A DNA stretch of 64,000 bases, taken from the NCBI RefSeq assembly GCF_001425825.1, contig NZ_LMDM01000010.1, positions 87,182-151,181 on the forward strand, read 5' to 3'. The notes beneath the pieces were generated by a model. The model saw nothing but the letters and a program-made list of their open reading frames with translations, searched no databases and was not told the origin of the DNA. Positions 28,129 to 37,101 of the stretch are shown here, piece after piece; the stretch's first letter is position 1, and each line of letters opens with the position of its first letter. The DNA comes from Rhizobacter sp. Root1238 (GTDB lineage: Bacteria > Pseudomonadota > Gammaproteobacteria > Burkholderiales > Burkholderiaceae_C). The translations under genes were made by a program, and so were the position numbers.

Positions 28129-28145
28129 CGCGCCCGGCCACCGCG

Positions 28146-29870
28146 TCAGCGCGGCAGGAACAGCAGCCAGTAGACGAGCAGCAGGTTCAGCAGCAGCGAA
28201 ACGCCGAGCGCGATGCGGCCGAGCAGCCGCGGGTCGCGCTGCGCGAGCGGCGTGGCGGGCGGCGCGGCGAGCTGGCGCGACGCGCCGCGCTGCAGCGCGA
28301 GCAGCAGCTCCTCGGCGGTCTCGAAGCGCTGGCGGGCATCGAGCGCGACGGCCTTCAGCACGACGTGGTCGAGCCAGATCGGCACCTCCGGGCGCAGCCG
28401 CGACGGCGGCTTCGGATCGCTGCGGAAGCGCCCGCGTTGATAGGGCTGCACCTCGCCGTACGGCAGCCGGCCGGTCAGCCACTGGTACAGCGTGACGCCG
28501 AGCGCGAACAGGTCGCTGCGCGCGGTGGCCGCCTCGCCGGCCGCGTTGTCGTCGCTCGCCCACTGTTCGGGGTTCATGTAGCTGGGCGTGCCGGCATGCA
28601 GGCTGCGCAGCACGCGCGGCTCGCGGCCCGAGACGGCGACGCCGAGGTCGAGCAAACGCCACTGGCCGTCGTCGCCGCGGTGCAGGTTGGCGGGCTTCAC
28701 GTCGCGGTGCACGACGCCCAGCCGGTGCAGGCGGGCCAATGCGGCGGTGATCGCGATCGCGGCATCGACCGCGTCGCCGACGCTGCCGCGCTCGCCGGCG
28801 TCCTGCAACTGCGCCAGCGTGCGGCCCGCATGCCAGTCGTAGGCGACGTAGAAGGCGGTCGGTTCGCGCAGCTCGCGCAGCCGCACGAAGCCGTCGGCCG
28901 CACCGACGCGCGACGCCAGCCAGGCCTCGTGCGCCAGCATCGCGCGCTCCTGCGGGTCGTTGGCGCGCGACAGGTGCAGCGTCTTCAGCGCGACCAGCGG
29001 CTCGCCGGGTTCGTCACTGCGCGCCTGGTACAGGCAGTGCACGCCGTTGTCGGCGACGCGGGCGGTGATCGTGAAGCCGTCGAGCCGGTCGCCGACCTTC
29101 AGGCGCGGCGGCACCGGCAGGTCGCGGCCGCGGCGCAGCGCATCGTTCAACTGGCCCTCGGCCAGCCCGCGCACGCGCAGCACCAGCGCGGTCGCGTTGT
29201 CGCGTCCGCCGGCGGCCAGCGCGGCGCGCACCAGCGCCTCGGCCGCGTCGCGCGCCGAGCCGTCGCGCGCCAGCGCGGCCAGGCGGCGCGGTGCGAGCTG
29301 GCCGTGCACGCCGTCGCTGGTCAGCACGAACAGGTCGCCGGTCTGCAGCTCGGCCTGCAGGTAGTCGACGCGCACGCCGTCGTCGAGCCCGATCGCGCGC
29401 GTCAGGCGCCCGCGCTGGTCGGGGTGGTCGAAGCCGTGGTCCTGCGTCAGCTGCACCAGCTCGTCGCCGCGCAGCAGGTGGGCGCGGGTGTCGCCGACGT
29501 GCGCCAGCGTGAAGCCGTGGCCGCGCAGCACCAGCGCGGTCAGCGTCGTCATGCCCATCGCGTCGTGCGCGCTGCGCTGGCGGCGCCGGTTGTGGTCGAC
29601 CAGCCAGCGGTTCTGTGCGGCGATCACGCGGTCGAGGATCGCGGTGGTGTGCCAGGTGTCGGGCGCGGCGAAGTAGTCCTGCACGACGCTCATCGCGGTG
29701 GTCTGCGCCGCCTCCAGGCCGAGACCGCCGGACGACACGCCGTCGGCGATCGCCGCGATCAGCCCGCGCGCCGCGTCGTCGCCGTCGGGCGCGAGGCAGG
29801 CGGCGAAATCCTCGTTGCGCGGGCGCGGGCCCGCGAGGCTGAAGTGACCGATCTCGACGTCAAAGCTCAT
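28146..29870 (-). CDS. Fused PP2C-type phosphatase / Ser-Thr protein kinase
   Basis: A 574-residue fusion. Residues 1 to about 235 are a PP2C phosphatase (RNEDF, ADGVSSGG, GDTRAHLLR, TSDGVHG, GGRDNATAL). Residues about 255-530 are a Hanks-type kinase with VVHRDVKPANL, DLG in place of DFG, and GTPSYMNPEQW. A single membrane segment closes the protein (about 553-573), so it is anchored with the catalytic parts in the cytoplasm. It lies between narK and nirB on the opposite strand, and similar fusions are known in nitrate-assimilation loci. Its target is unknown. Confidence 0.92.
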   Translation of the reverse strand: MSFDVEIGHFSLAGPRPRNEDFAACLAPDGDDAARGLIAAIADGVSSGGLGLEAAQTTAMSVVQDYFAAPDTWHTTAILDRVIAAQNRWLVDHNRRRQRSAHDAMGMTTLTALVLRGHGFTLAHVGDTRAHLLRGDELVQLTQDHGFDHPDQRGRLTRAIGLDDGVRVDYLQAELQTGDLFVLTSDGVHGQLAPRRLAALARDGSARDAAEALVRAALAAGGRDNATALVLRVRGLAEGQLNDALRRGRDLPVPPRLKVGDRLDGFTITARVADNGVHCLYQARSDEPGEPLVALKTLHLSRANDPQERAMLAHEAWLASRVGAADGFVRLRELREPTAFYVAYDWHAGRTLAQLQDAGERGSVGDAVDAAIAITAALARLHRLGVVHRDVKPANLHRGDDGQWRLLDLGVAVSGREPRVLRSLHAGTPSYMNPEQWASDDNAAGEAATARSDLFALGVTLYQWLTGRLPYGEVQPYQRGRFRSDPKPPSRLRPEVPIWLDHVVLKAVALDARQRFETAEELLLALQRGASRQLAAPPATPLAQRDPRLLGRIALGVSLLLNLLLVYWLLFLPR

Positions 29871-29921
29871 GGGCCGCGAGCGTACCCGCAGTTTCCATGC
29901 GCGCCGCGGCACCCGGTGGCT

Positions 29922-29937
29922 TGGCACCCCCTTTGCT
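29922..29937 (+). promoter_or_regulatory. Sigma-54 promoter of nirB-nirD-nasA
   Basis: TGGCACCCCCTTTGCT matches the -24/-12 consensus with 10 bases between GG and GC. One position of the -24 element (the purine) deviates. It lies 37 bases upstream of the nirB ATG, giving a leader of about 27 bases, too short for an ANTAR-type attenuator. Confidence 0.82.
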
Positions 29938-29974
29938 TTTATCGCTGCGCAAGCGGCTGGAACTGGAGCGTGTG

Positions 29975-32437
29975 ATGAAGAAGATGAAACTCGTGATGAT
30001 CGGCAACGGCATGGCCGGCGTGCGCACGCTGGAAGAGCTGCTGAAGATCGCGCCCGACCTGTACGACATCAGCGTCTTCGGGGCCGAGCCGCACCCGAAC
30101 TACAACCGCATCCTGCTGAGCCCGGTGCTGGCCGGCGAGCAGACGCTCGACGAGATCGTGCTGAACCCGCTCAGCTGGTACGAGGAGCACGGCATCAGGC
30201 TGCACCTGGGCAAGAAGGTGGTCGACGTGGACCGCCGCAGGCGCATCGTGCGCGCGGCCGACGGCACCGAGGAAGCCTACGACCGGCTGCTGGTCACGAC
30301 CGGCTCGAACCCGTTCATCCTGCCGATCCCCGGCAAGGACCTGGAAGGCGTGATCGCCTACCGCGACATCGCCGACACCAACACGATGATCGAGGCCGCC
30401 ACCCGCTACAAGCATGCGGTGGTGATCGGCGGCGGGCTGCTCGGGCTGGAGGCCGCCAACGGCCTGATGCTGCGCGGCATGCAGGTCAGCGTGGTGCATG
30501 TGGCGCCGTGGCTGATGGAGCGCCAGCTCGACGACACCGCCGGCAAGCTGCTGCAGAGATCGCTGGAGGCGCGCGGCCTGAAGTTCCTGATCGGCGCGAA
30601 CACGCAGGCGCTGATCGGCGATCGCGACGGCGGCAAGGCCGGCCGCGTGATGGCGGTGCAGTTCAAGGACGGCACCGAGGTGCCGGCCGACCTGGTGGTG
30701 ATGGCCGCCGGCATCCGCCCGAACACCGAGCTCGCGGAAAAGATCGGCCTGCACTGCAACCGCGGCATCGTCGTCACCGACACGATGCAGACGGTGACCG
30801 ACCCGCGCATCTACTCGGTCGGCGAATGCGCCGCGCACCGCGGCATCGCCTACGGCCTGGTGGCGCCGCTGTTCGAGCAGGGCAAGGTGTGCGCGACCCA
30901 CCTGGCCGAGTTCGGCATCGGCCGCTACACCGGCTCGCAGACCTCCACCAAGCTGAAGGTGACCGGCATCGACCTGTTCTCGGCCGGCAACTTCATGGGC
31001 GGCGCCGACTGCGAGGAGATCGTGATGAGCGATCCGTTCGGCGGCGTCTACAAGAAGCTGGTGATCAAGGACGACAAGCTGGTCGGCGCGTGCATGTACG
31101 GCGACACGGTCGACGGCAGCTGGTACTTCAAGCTGCTTCGCGAAGGCCGCACCATTTCGGACATCCGCGACAAGCTGATGTTCGGCGAATCGAACATCGG
31201 CGACACCGGCCACGAGGGCCACAACAAGGCGGCCGCGATGGCCGACAGCGACGAGGTCTGCGGTTGCAACGGCGTCACCAAGGGCACCGTCTGCAAGGCC
31301 ATCAAGGAGAAGGGCCTGTTCACGCTCGAAGAGGTGCGCAAGCACACGAAGGCCAGCGCATCGTGCGGCTCGTGCACCGGGCTGGTCGAGCAGCTGCTGA
31401 TGTTCACCGCCGGCGGCGACTATTCGGCGACGCCGAAGAAGAAGGCGATGTGCGGCTGCACCGACCACAGCCACCAGGAGGTGCGCGACGCGATCCGCAA
31501 CGAGAAGCTGCTGAGCATCGACGGCGTCTACAAGACCCTGGCCTGGCGCACGCCGAACGGTTGCTCGAGCTGCCGGCCGGCCGTCAACTACTACCTGATC
31601 AGCACCTGGCCGAAGCAGGCGCAGGACGACCCGCAGTCGCGCTACATCAACGAGCGCAGCCACGCCAACATCCAGAAGGATGGCACCTACAGCGTGATCC
31701 CGCGCATGTGGGGCGGCGAGACGACGGCCGACGAGCTGCGGCGCATTGCCGATGCGGTCGACAAGTACAAGATCCCGACCGTCAAGGTGACCGGCGGCCA
31801 GCGCATCGACCTGCTGGGCGTGAAGAAGGAGGACCTGGTCAACGTCTGGAAGGACATCGGCATGCCGTCGGGCCATGCGTATGCGAAGGCGCTGCGCACG
31901 GTGAAGACCTGCGTCGGTTCGGAGTGGTGCCGTTTCGGCACGCAGGACAGCACGCAGATGGGCAAGGACCTGGAGCGTGCGCTGTGGCGGATGTATGCGC
32001 CGCACAAGGTGAAGCTGGCGGTGAGCGGCTGCCCGCGCAACTGTGCCGAATCGGGCATCAAGGACGTCGGCGTGATCGGCGTCGATTCGGGCTGGGAGAT
32101 CTACGTCGGCGGCAACGGTGGCATCAAGACCGAGGTGGCGCACTTCTTCGTGAAGCTGAAGACGGCCGAGGAGGTGCTCGAATACAGCGGCGCCTTCCTG
32201 CAGCTGTACCGCGAGGAAGCCTGGTACCTGGAGCGCACGGTGCACTGGATCGGCCGCGTCGGGCTCGACTACGCGAAGAAGAAGATCCTCGACGATGCCG
32301 AAGGCCGGCAGGCGCTGTGGGAGCGGCTGAAGTTCTCGCTCGATGGCGAGCCGGACCCGTGGTTCGATTTCGACAAGGCGCGTGTCGACACGCGGCAGTT
32401 CACGCCGGTCGCGGCCGCACAGGGAGAAGCGCAATGA
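29975..32437 (+). CDS. nirB: Assimilatory nitrite reductase, large subunit
   Basis: An 820-residue siroheme enzyme that reduces nitrite to ammonium with NAD(P)H in the cytoplasm. It has an FAD/NAD-binding pyridine-nucleotide oxidoreductase part (about 1-400, starting LVMIGNGMAGVRTLEEL). Two BFD-type [2Fe-2S] segments follow (CGCNGVTKGTVC and CGCTDHSHQEV, each with a downstream CxxC). The siroheme/[4Fe-4S] domain has TCVGSEWCRFG and SGCPRNCAESG. The ATG at 29975 has GGAG upstream and gives the family start. Confidence 0.96.
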   Translation: MKKMKLVMIGNGMAGVRTLEELLKIAPDLYDISVFGAEPHPNYNRILLSPVLAGEQTLDEIVLNPLSWYEEHGIRLHLGKKVVDVDRRRRIVRAADGTEEAYDRLLVTTGSNPFILPIPGKDLEGVIAYRDIADTNTMIEAATRYKHAVVIGGGLLGLEAANGLMLRGMQVSVVHVAPWLMERQLDDTAGKLLQRSLEARGLKFLIGANTQALIGDRDGGKAGRVMAVQFKDGTEVPADLVVMAAGIRPNTELAEKIGLHCNRGIVVTDTMQTVTDPRIYSVGECAAHRGIAYGLVAPLFEQGKVCATHLAEFGIGRYTGSQTSTKLKVTGIDLFSAGNFMGGADCEEIVMSDPFGGVYKKLVIKDDKLVGACMYGDTVDGSWYFKLLREGRTISDIRDKLMFGESNIGDTGHEGHNKAAAMADSDEVCGCNGVTKGTVCKAIKEKGLFTLEEVRKHTKASASCGSCTGLVEQLLMFTAGGDYSATPKKKAMCGCTDHSHQEVRDAIRNEKLLSIDGVYKTLAWRTPNGCSSCRPAVNYYLISTWPKQAQDDPQSRYINERSHANIQKDGTYSVIPRMWGGETTADELRRIADAVDKYKIPTVKVTGGQRIDLLGVKKEDLVNVWKDIGMPSGHAYAKALRTVKTCVGSEWCRFGTQDSTQMGKDLERALWRMYAPHKVKLAVSGCPRNCAESGIKDVGVIGVDSGWEIYVGGNGGIKTEVAHFFVKLKTAEEVLEYSGAFLQLYREEAWYLERTVHWIGRVGLDYAKKKILDDAEGRQALWERLKFSLDGEPDPWFDFDKARVDTRQFTPVAAAQGEAQ

Positions 32438-32820
32438 GCCAATGGCAAGCCATCTGCCGCGTCGACGACATCCCGGTGCTGGGTTCGCGCCGCGTGGCAC
32501 GCGATGTCGGCGTCGACGTCGCGATCTTCCGCAACGACCAGGACCAGGTGTTCGCGCTGCTCGACCGCTGCCCGCACAAGGGCGGCCCGCTGAGCCAGGG
32601 CATCGTCTTCGGTACCAGCGTCGCGTGCCCGCTGCACAACTGGACGATCGGGCTGGACGACGGCTGCGCGCGCGCGCCGGACGCCGGCTGCACGCCACGG
32701 TTTGCCGTGCAGGTCTCGAACGGCGTCGTGCACCTGGACGCGCTGGAGCTCGCCCGGCACGCGATCGACCTGGTGCGGCCGGTGGCGGGACCCAAGGTCA
32801 TTCCGGTGGTGGCGGGCTGA
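32434..32820 (+). CDS. nirD: Assimilatory nitrite reductase, small subunit
   Basis: A 128-residue Rieske-like partner of NirB. The Rieske ligand motifs CPHKGG and CPLHNW are both present, as in the NirD subgroup that keeps the cluster residues. The start overlaps the nirB stop by 4 bases, so translation is coupled. It is followed by a 315-base gap filled with repeat units before nasA. Confidence 0.95.
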   Translation: MSQWQAICRVDDIPVLGSRRVARDVGVDVAIFRNDQDQVFALLDRCPHKGGPLSQGIVFGTSVACPLHNWTIGLDDGCARAPDAGCTPRFAVQVSNGVVHLDALELARHAIDLVRPVAGPKVIPVVAG

Positions 32821-32833
32821 TGGCTCCATTCAC

Positions 32834-33110
32834 CGTTCGGGCTGAGCTTGCCGAAGCCCTGCGCCGATCCGCAGCAACCCTTCGACACGGGCCCTCGACA
32901 AGCTCGGTCCCTGCTCTCAGGAAACAGCACACTTCCGTTCGCCCTGAGCAGGGACTGAGCCTGTCGAAGGCCCGTCCGTCGAAGGGTTGTGCACGACGCG
33001 TGCAAGGCCTTCGACAAGCTCAGTCCGACCCTTCGACAAGCTCAGGGCGAACGGGGTTTCTTTGCGACCGCCGAGTCCCTTCGAGGACCTCTTGGGCTCA
33101 GGGCGAACGG
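32834..33110. repeat. Repeat cluster between nirD and nasA
   Basis: At least five copies or fragments of the CTGAGCTTGTCGAAG family in both orientations: direct near 32834, inverted near 32879, direct near 32937-32970, two inverted at about 33006-33056, and a fragment near 33090. Adjacent opposite copies can form long hairpins. The cluster occupies almost all of the 315 bases between nirD and nasA. No gene is seen here. Confidence 0.9.
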
Positions 33111-33135
33111 TTCCGCGACGCGACGGGCCAGCAAG

Positions 33136-35910
33136 ATGCGTGAAACCCGCTCCACCTGCCCGTACTGCGGCGTCGGCTGCGGCGTGATCATCGAGTCGCA
33201 AGACGACCAGATCACCGGCGTGCGGGGCGATCCCGACCACCCCGCGAACTTCGGCCGCCTGTGCACGAAGGGCAGCACGCTGCACCACACGGCCAGCGCG
33301 GCGATCACGATGCAGTCGAGGCTGCTGCAGCCGATGCAACGGTTCGCCCGCGGGACCGCACCGCAGCCCGTCACCTGGGACGCGGCGCTCGACCTGGCCA
33401 CCGAACGCTTCGCCAGCACGATCGAACGGCATGGCCCCGACTCGGTCGGCTTCTACCTGTCGGGCCAGTTGCTGACCGAGGACTACTACGTCTTCAACAA
33501 GCTCGCCAAAGGCCTGGTCGGCACCAACAACGTCGACACCAACTCGCGGCTGTGCATGAGCAGCGCGGTCGCTGGCTACAAGCTGACGCTCGGCGCCGAT
33601 GCGCCGCCTGCCTGCTACGACGACCTGGGGCTCGCCAGCACGCTGTTCATCGCCGGCGCCAACACCGCGTGGGCCCATCCGATCCTGTTCCGGCGCATCG
33701 AGGATGCGCGGCGCGCCAACCCGGCGATGAAGATCATCGTCGCGGACCCGCGGCGGACCGAGACGGCCGAAGCGGCCGACCTGCACCTGCCGCTGCTGCC
33801 GGGATCCGACGTGGCGCTCTTCAACGGCATGCTGCACCTGATGCTGTGGGAAGGGCTGATCGACCAGGCCTACATCGCGGCGCACACCGAAGGCTTCGGC
33901 GCGCTGCGCGACCGGGTGCGCGACTTCACGCCGAAAGAGACGGCACGCCTGTGCGGCATCGACGAGGCGGCGCTGGTGCAGGCAGCGCGCTGGTTCGCCG
34001 ATGCCGACGGGCGCACGCTGTCGCTGTACTGCCAGGGGCTCAACCAGAGCCGGGCGGGGACCTTCAAGAATGCCGCGCTGATCAACCTGCACCTGGCCAC
34101 CGGGCAGATCGGCAAGCCGGGCGCCGGGCCGTTCTCGCTGACCGGGCAACCCAATGCGATGGGCGGCCGCGAAGTCGGCGGGCTCGCGAACCTGCTGAGC
34201 GGACACCGCGACCTGGCGAATCCCGCGCACCGCGCGGAGGTCGCTTCGCTGTGGGGCGTTCCCGACGTGCCGGCGGTGCCGGGCAAGACGGCGGTCGAGA
34301 TGTTCCAGGCGGCCGCCGACGGCGAGATCCGCGCGCTGTGGATCACCTGCACCAACCCGGCGCAGTCGATGCCGGACCAGGCCACCGTGCGGCGCGCGCT
34401 GGAGCGCGCCGAGTTCGTCGTCGTTCAAGAGGCGTTCTCCACGACCGCCACCTGCGCCTACGCCGACCTGCTGCTGCCCGCCACCAGCTGGGGCGAGAAG
34501 GACGGCACCGTCACCAACAGCGAACGCTGCATCAGCCGCGTGCGGCCGGCCATCGCGGCGCCCGGCGAGACCCGCCACGACTGGGCGGCCGCCACCGACT
34601 TCGCGCGCCGGCTCGAGGCGCGGCTGCGGCCGTCGCAGCCGTCGCTGTTTCCGTACGCCACGCCCGAGTCGGTCTGGAACGAGCACCGCGAGACGACGCG
34701 CGGCCGCGACCTCGACATCACCGGGCTCAGCTATGAACGGCTGGACGCCGGCCCGGCGCAGTGGCCCTTCCCGGCCGGCGCCGCGACCGGCCAGGCCCGG
34801 CTGTACGAGGACGGGCGCTTTCCGACCGACTCCGGGCGCGCCCGCTTTGCCGACACGCCGTTCGAGCCGCTGGCCGAGCCGCGCGACGCGCGCTTTCCGT
34901 TCTCGCTGACCACCGGCCGGCTGCGCGACCAGTGGCACGGCATGAGCCGCACCGGCACCATCGGCCGGCTGTTCGGCCACGTGCCCGAGCCGGCGATCGA
35001 ACTGCATGCGCAGGACCTTGCGCGGCTGAAGCTCGCCGACGGCGACCTGGTCCACGTGACCTCGCGCCGCGGCAGCATCGTGCTGCCGGTGCAGGCCAGC
35101 GAGCAGGTCGCACCGGCCCAGGCCTTCGTCGCGATGCACTGGGGCGACGAGTTCGTCGGCGGCCAGACCGGCGGCACGCCGATGCACGGCATCAACGCGC
35201 TGACGACCCCGGCCTTCTGCCCGCGCTCGAAGCAGCCCGAGCTGAAGCACGCGGCCGTCAAGGTGCTGAAGGCCGAACTGCCGTGGCGGTTGCTCGGTGT
35301 CGCATGGCTGCCCGACGCCGAGGCGCTGCGCGTGCGCGAAGCGCTGAAGCCGCTGATGACGGGCTTCGCATTCGCGAGCTGCGTGCCGTTCGGCCGCGAA
35401 CGCAGCGGCGTGCTGTTCCGCGCCGCCGCCTACGAGCCAGTGCCCGACATGGTGCTCGACCGCATCGAAGCGCTGCTCGGCCTGGCCGCGCCCGAGGTGC
35501 TGCACTACGCCGACAAGCGCCGCGGCCAGCGCCGCGCGATGCGGCTCGCCCGCCATGCCGGCGACGAAGCGCGGCTCGAAGGCTTCGTGCTCGCCGGCGA
35601 CATCAGCGCCGAAGTCTGGATCAGGCCGTTGCTGCAGGACCAGCTGCCGGCCCAGGCCTACGGCCGCCTGCTGCTGAGCCCGGGCGCGCGCGCGCCGGTC
35701 GCGGTGCCGGCCAGCGGCAAGCAGGTCTGCACCTGCTTCAACGTCGCCGAGCCGGCCATCGTCGCGCAGCTCGAACGCTGCCACGGCAGCGCCGACGAGC
35801 AGCTCGCGCAATTGCAGGGTGCGCTGAAATGCGGCACCAACTGCGGATCGTGCATCCCCGCGTTGAAGCGCATGGTTCGGTCACAGTCGGCAGCGTCGGC
35901 CGCTGCCTAG
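33136..35910 (+). CDS. nasA: Assimilatory nitrate reductase, catalytic subunit
   Basis: A 924-residue molybdopterin enzyme that reduces nitrate to nitrite in the cytoplasm. The N-terminal [4Fe-4S] ligands are Cys8, Cys11, Cys15 and Cys43. The Mo-ligand region reads NSRLCMSSAVAGYK. The C-terminus carries an added BFD-like [2Fe-2S] domain (VCTCFNV ... CGTNCGSCIPAL), as in Klebsiella-type NasA. The ATG at 33136 fits the family start. The frame remains open upstream to 32989 only through repeat DNA. No flavoprotein partner (NasB/NasC) is in the window, so the electron donor is unknown. Confidence 0.95.
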   Translation: MRETRSTCPYCGVGCGVIIESQDDQITGVRGDPDHPANFGRLCTKGSTLHHTASAAITMQSRLLQPMQRFARGTAPQPVTWDAALDLATERFASTIERHGPDSVGFYLSGQLLTEDYYVFNKLAKGLVGTNNVDTNSRLCMSSAVAGYKLTLGADAPPACYDDLGLASTLFIAGANTAWAHPILFRRIEDARRANPAMKIIVADPRRTETAEAADLHLPLLPGSDVALFNGMLHLMLWEGLIDQAYIAAHTEGFGALRDRVRDFTPKETARLCGIDEAALVQAARWFADADGRTLSLYCQGLNQSRAGTFKNAALINLHLATGQIGKPGAGPFSLTGQPNAMGGREVGGLANLLSGHRDLANPAHRAEVASLWGVPDVPAVPGKTAVEMFQAAADGEIRALWITCTNPAQSMPDQATVRRALERAEFVVVQEAFSTTATCAYADLLLPATSWGEKDGTVTNSERCISRVRPAIAAPGETRHDWAAATDFARRLEARLRPSQPSLFPYATPESVWNEHRETTRGRDLDITGLSYERLDAGPAQWPFPAGAATGQARLYEDGRFPTDSGRARFADTPFEPLAEPRDARFPFSLTTGRLRDQWHGMSRTGTIGRLFGHVPEPAIELHAQDLARLKLADGDLVHVTSRRGSIVLPVQASEQVAPAQAFVAMHWGDEFVGGQTGGTPMHGINALTTPAFCPRSKQPELKHAAVKVLKAELPWRLLGVAWLPDAEALRVREALKPLMTGFAFASCVPFGRERSGVLFRAAAYEPVPDMVLDRIEALLGLAAPEVLHYADKRRGQRRAMRLARHAGDEARLEGFVLAGDISAEVWIRPLLQDQLPAQAYGRLLLSPGARAPVAVPASGKQVCTCFNVAEPAIVAQLERCHGSADEQLAQLQGALKCGTNCGSCIPALKRMVRSQSAASAAA

Positions 35911-35944
35911 AATCGCCATCGAACAACGACACGATGGAGACAGC

Positions 35945-37036
35945 ATGACGATCACGACGCGAGCCGCTGCTCTGGCTTTTGCCCTCGCCTGCAGCCTGCT
36001 CGCCGCGTGCGCCACCGCGCCCGCCTCGCTGGCCGACTATCCGCCGATGGCCACGGGCTCGACCCCCGGCGCGTCGCCGCAGGCCCTCGAGACCGCCCAC
36101 GCGATGGGCCGCGGCGTGAACCTCGGCAACATCTTCGACGCGCCGACCGAAGGCGCCTGGGGCCTGCGCTACGACGGCGCGCTGGTCGACAAGGTCGCAG
36201 AGGCCGGCTTCGCCCACGCGCGGCTGCCGGTGCGCTGGAGCAACCATGCGTCGACCGACGGCGAAGCGCGCATCGACCCGGCGTTCTTCAAGCGCGTCGA
36301 CACCGCGGTCGATGCGCTGCTCGACAAGGGTCTCATCGTCGTGCTGAACATGCACCACTACCGCCAGCTCGACGGCGATGCGCTCGACGGCGACGAGGCG
36401 GCGGTCGCGGCCGGACTGCATGCGTTGCGTTTCCTGAACATGTGGAAACAGATCGCCCAGCACTACGGCACGCGGGGCCCCAAGCTGGTGTTCGAGCTGT
36501 ACAACGAACCGCACGGCGCGCAGAACAACAGCTGGAACGACCTGGCGGCCCGCGCGCTGCAGGTCGTGCGCCAGAGCAACCCGACGCGCATCGTCGTGAT
36601 CGGGCCGACCCAGTGGAACAGCGCCAACGCGTTGTCCAGCCTGGTGCTGCCGAACGACGCCAACCTGATCGTCACGGTGCACCACTACGAGCCCTTCCAC
36701 TTCACGCACCAGGGCGCCGAATGGGCCTCCGGCGCATCGGCCTGGCTCGGCACGACCTGCTGCGACGCGACCCAGGTCGCGCAGATGCGTGGCCCGCTCG
36801 ACACCGCGCTCGCGTGGTCGCTGCGCCACCGCTACCCGGTCTACCTCGGCGAATTCGGCGCCTACGGCAAGGCCGACATGGACTCGCGCGCCACCTACAC
36901 CCGCCGCCTGCGCGACGAGGCCGAACGGCGCGGCTTCAGCTGGGCCTACTGGGAACTGGCGTCCGGTTTCGGCGTCTACGACCCCGCGGCGCGTGCCTGG
37001 CGCGAGCCGCTGAAGAACGCGTTGCTGGGACCCTGA
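35945..37036 (+). CDS. Glycoside hydrolase family 5 lipoprotein (endoglucanase-like)
   Basis: A 363-residue secreted enzyme with a lipobox LLAAC (Cys22) and alanine after the cysteine, suggesting outer-membrane placement. The GH5 acid/base glutamate is Glu188 in ELYNEPHG and the nucleophile is Glu303 in VYLGEFGAYGK. The RLPVRWSN and HHYEPFHFTHQG motifs are also typical. It probably hydrolyses beta-1,4-glucans or related polysaccharides. It follows nasA by 34 bases, but a TAGAAT-like element near the nasA stop suggests its own promoter. Confidence 0.9.
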   Translation: MTITTRAAALAFALACSLLAACATAPASLADYPPMATGSTPGASPQALETAHAMGRGVNLGNIFDAPTEGAWGLRYDGALVDKVAEAGFAHARLPVRWSNHASTDGEARIDPAFFKRVDTAVDALLDKGLIVVLNMHHYRQLDGDALDGDEAAVAAGLHALRFLNMWKQIAQHYGTRGPKLVFELYNEPHGAQNNSWNDLAARALQVVRQSNPTRIVVIGPTQWNSANALSSLVLPNDANLIVTVHHYEPFHFTHQGAEWASGASAWLGTTCCDATQVAQMRGPLDTALAWSLRHRYPVYLGEFGAYGKADMDSRATYTRRLRDEAERRGFSWAYWELASGFGVYDPAARAWREPLKNALLGP

Positions 37037-37101
37037 CGCATGGCTCATCAGATCGTTGCTGCGTTGGCCCGGGACTTGCGGAACCCGCTCAGGGAGAGCC
37101 C

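Noticed and set aside
32989..33135. N-terminal extension of nasA by 49 codons
   Set aside because: The added residues come only from repeat DNA (FDKLSP-type); the family start is the ATG at 33136.
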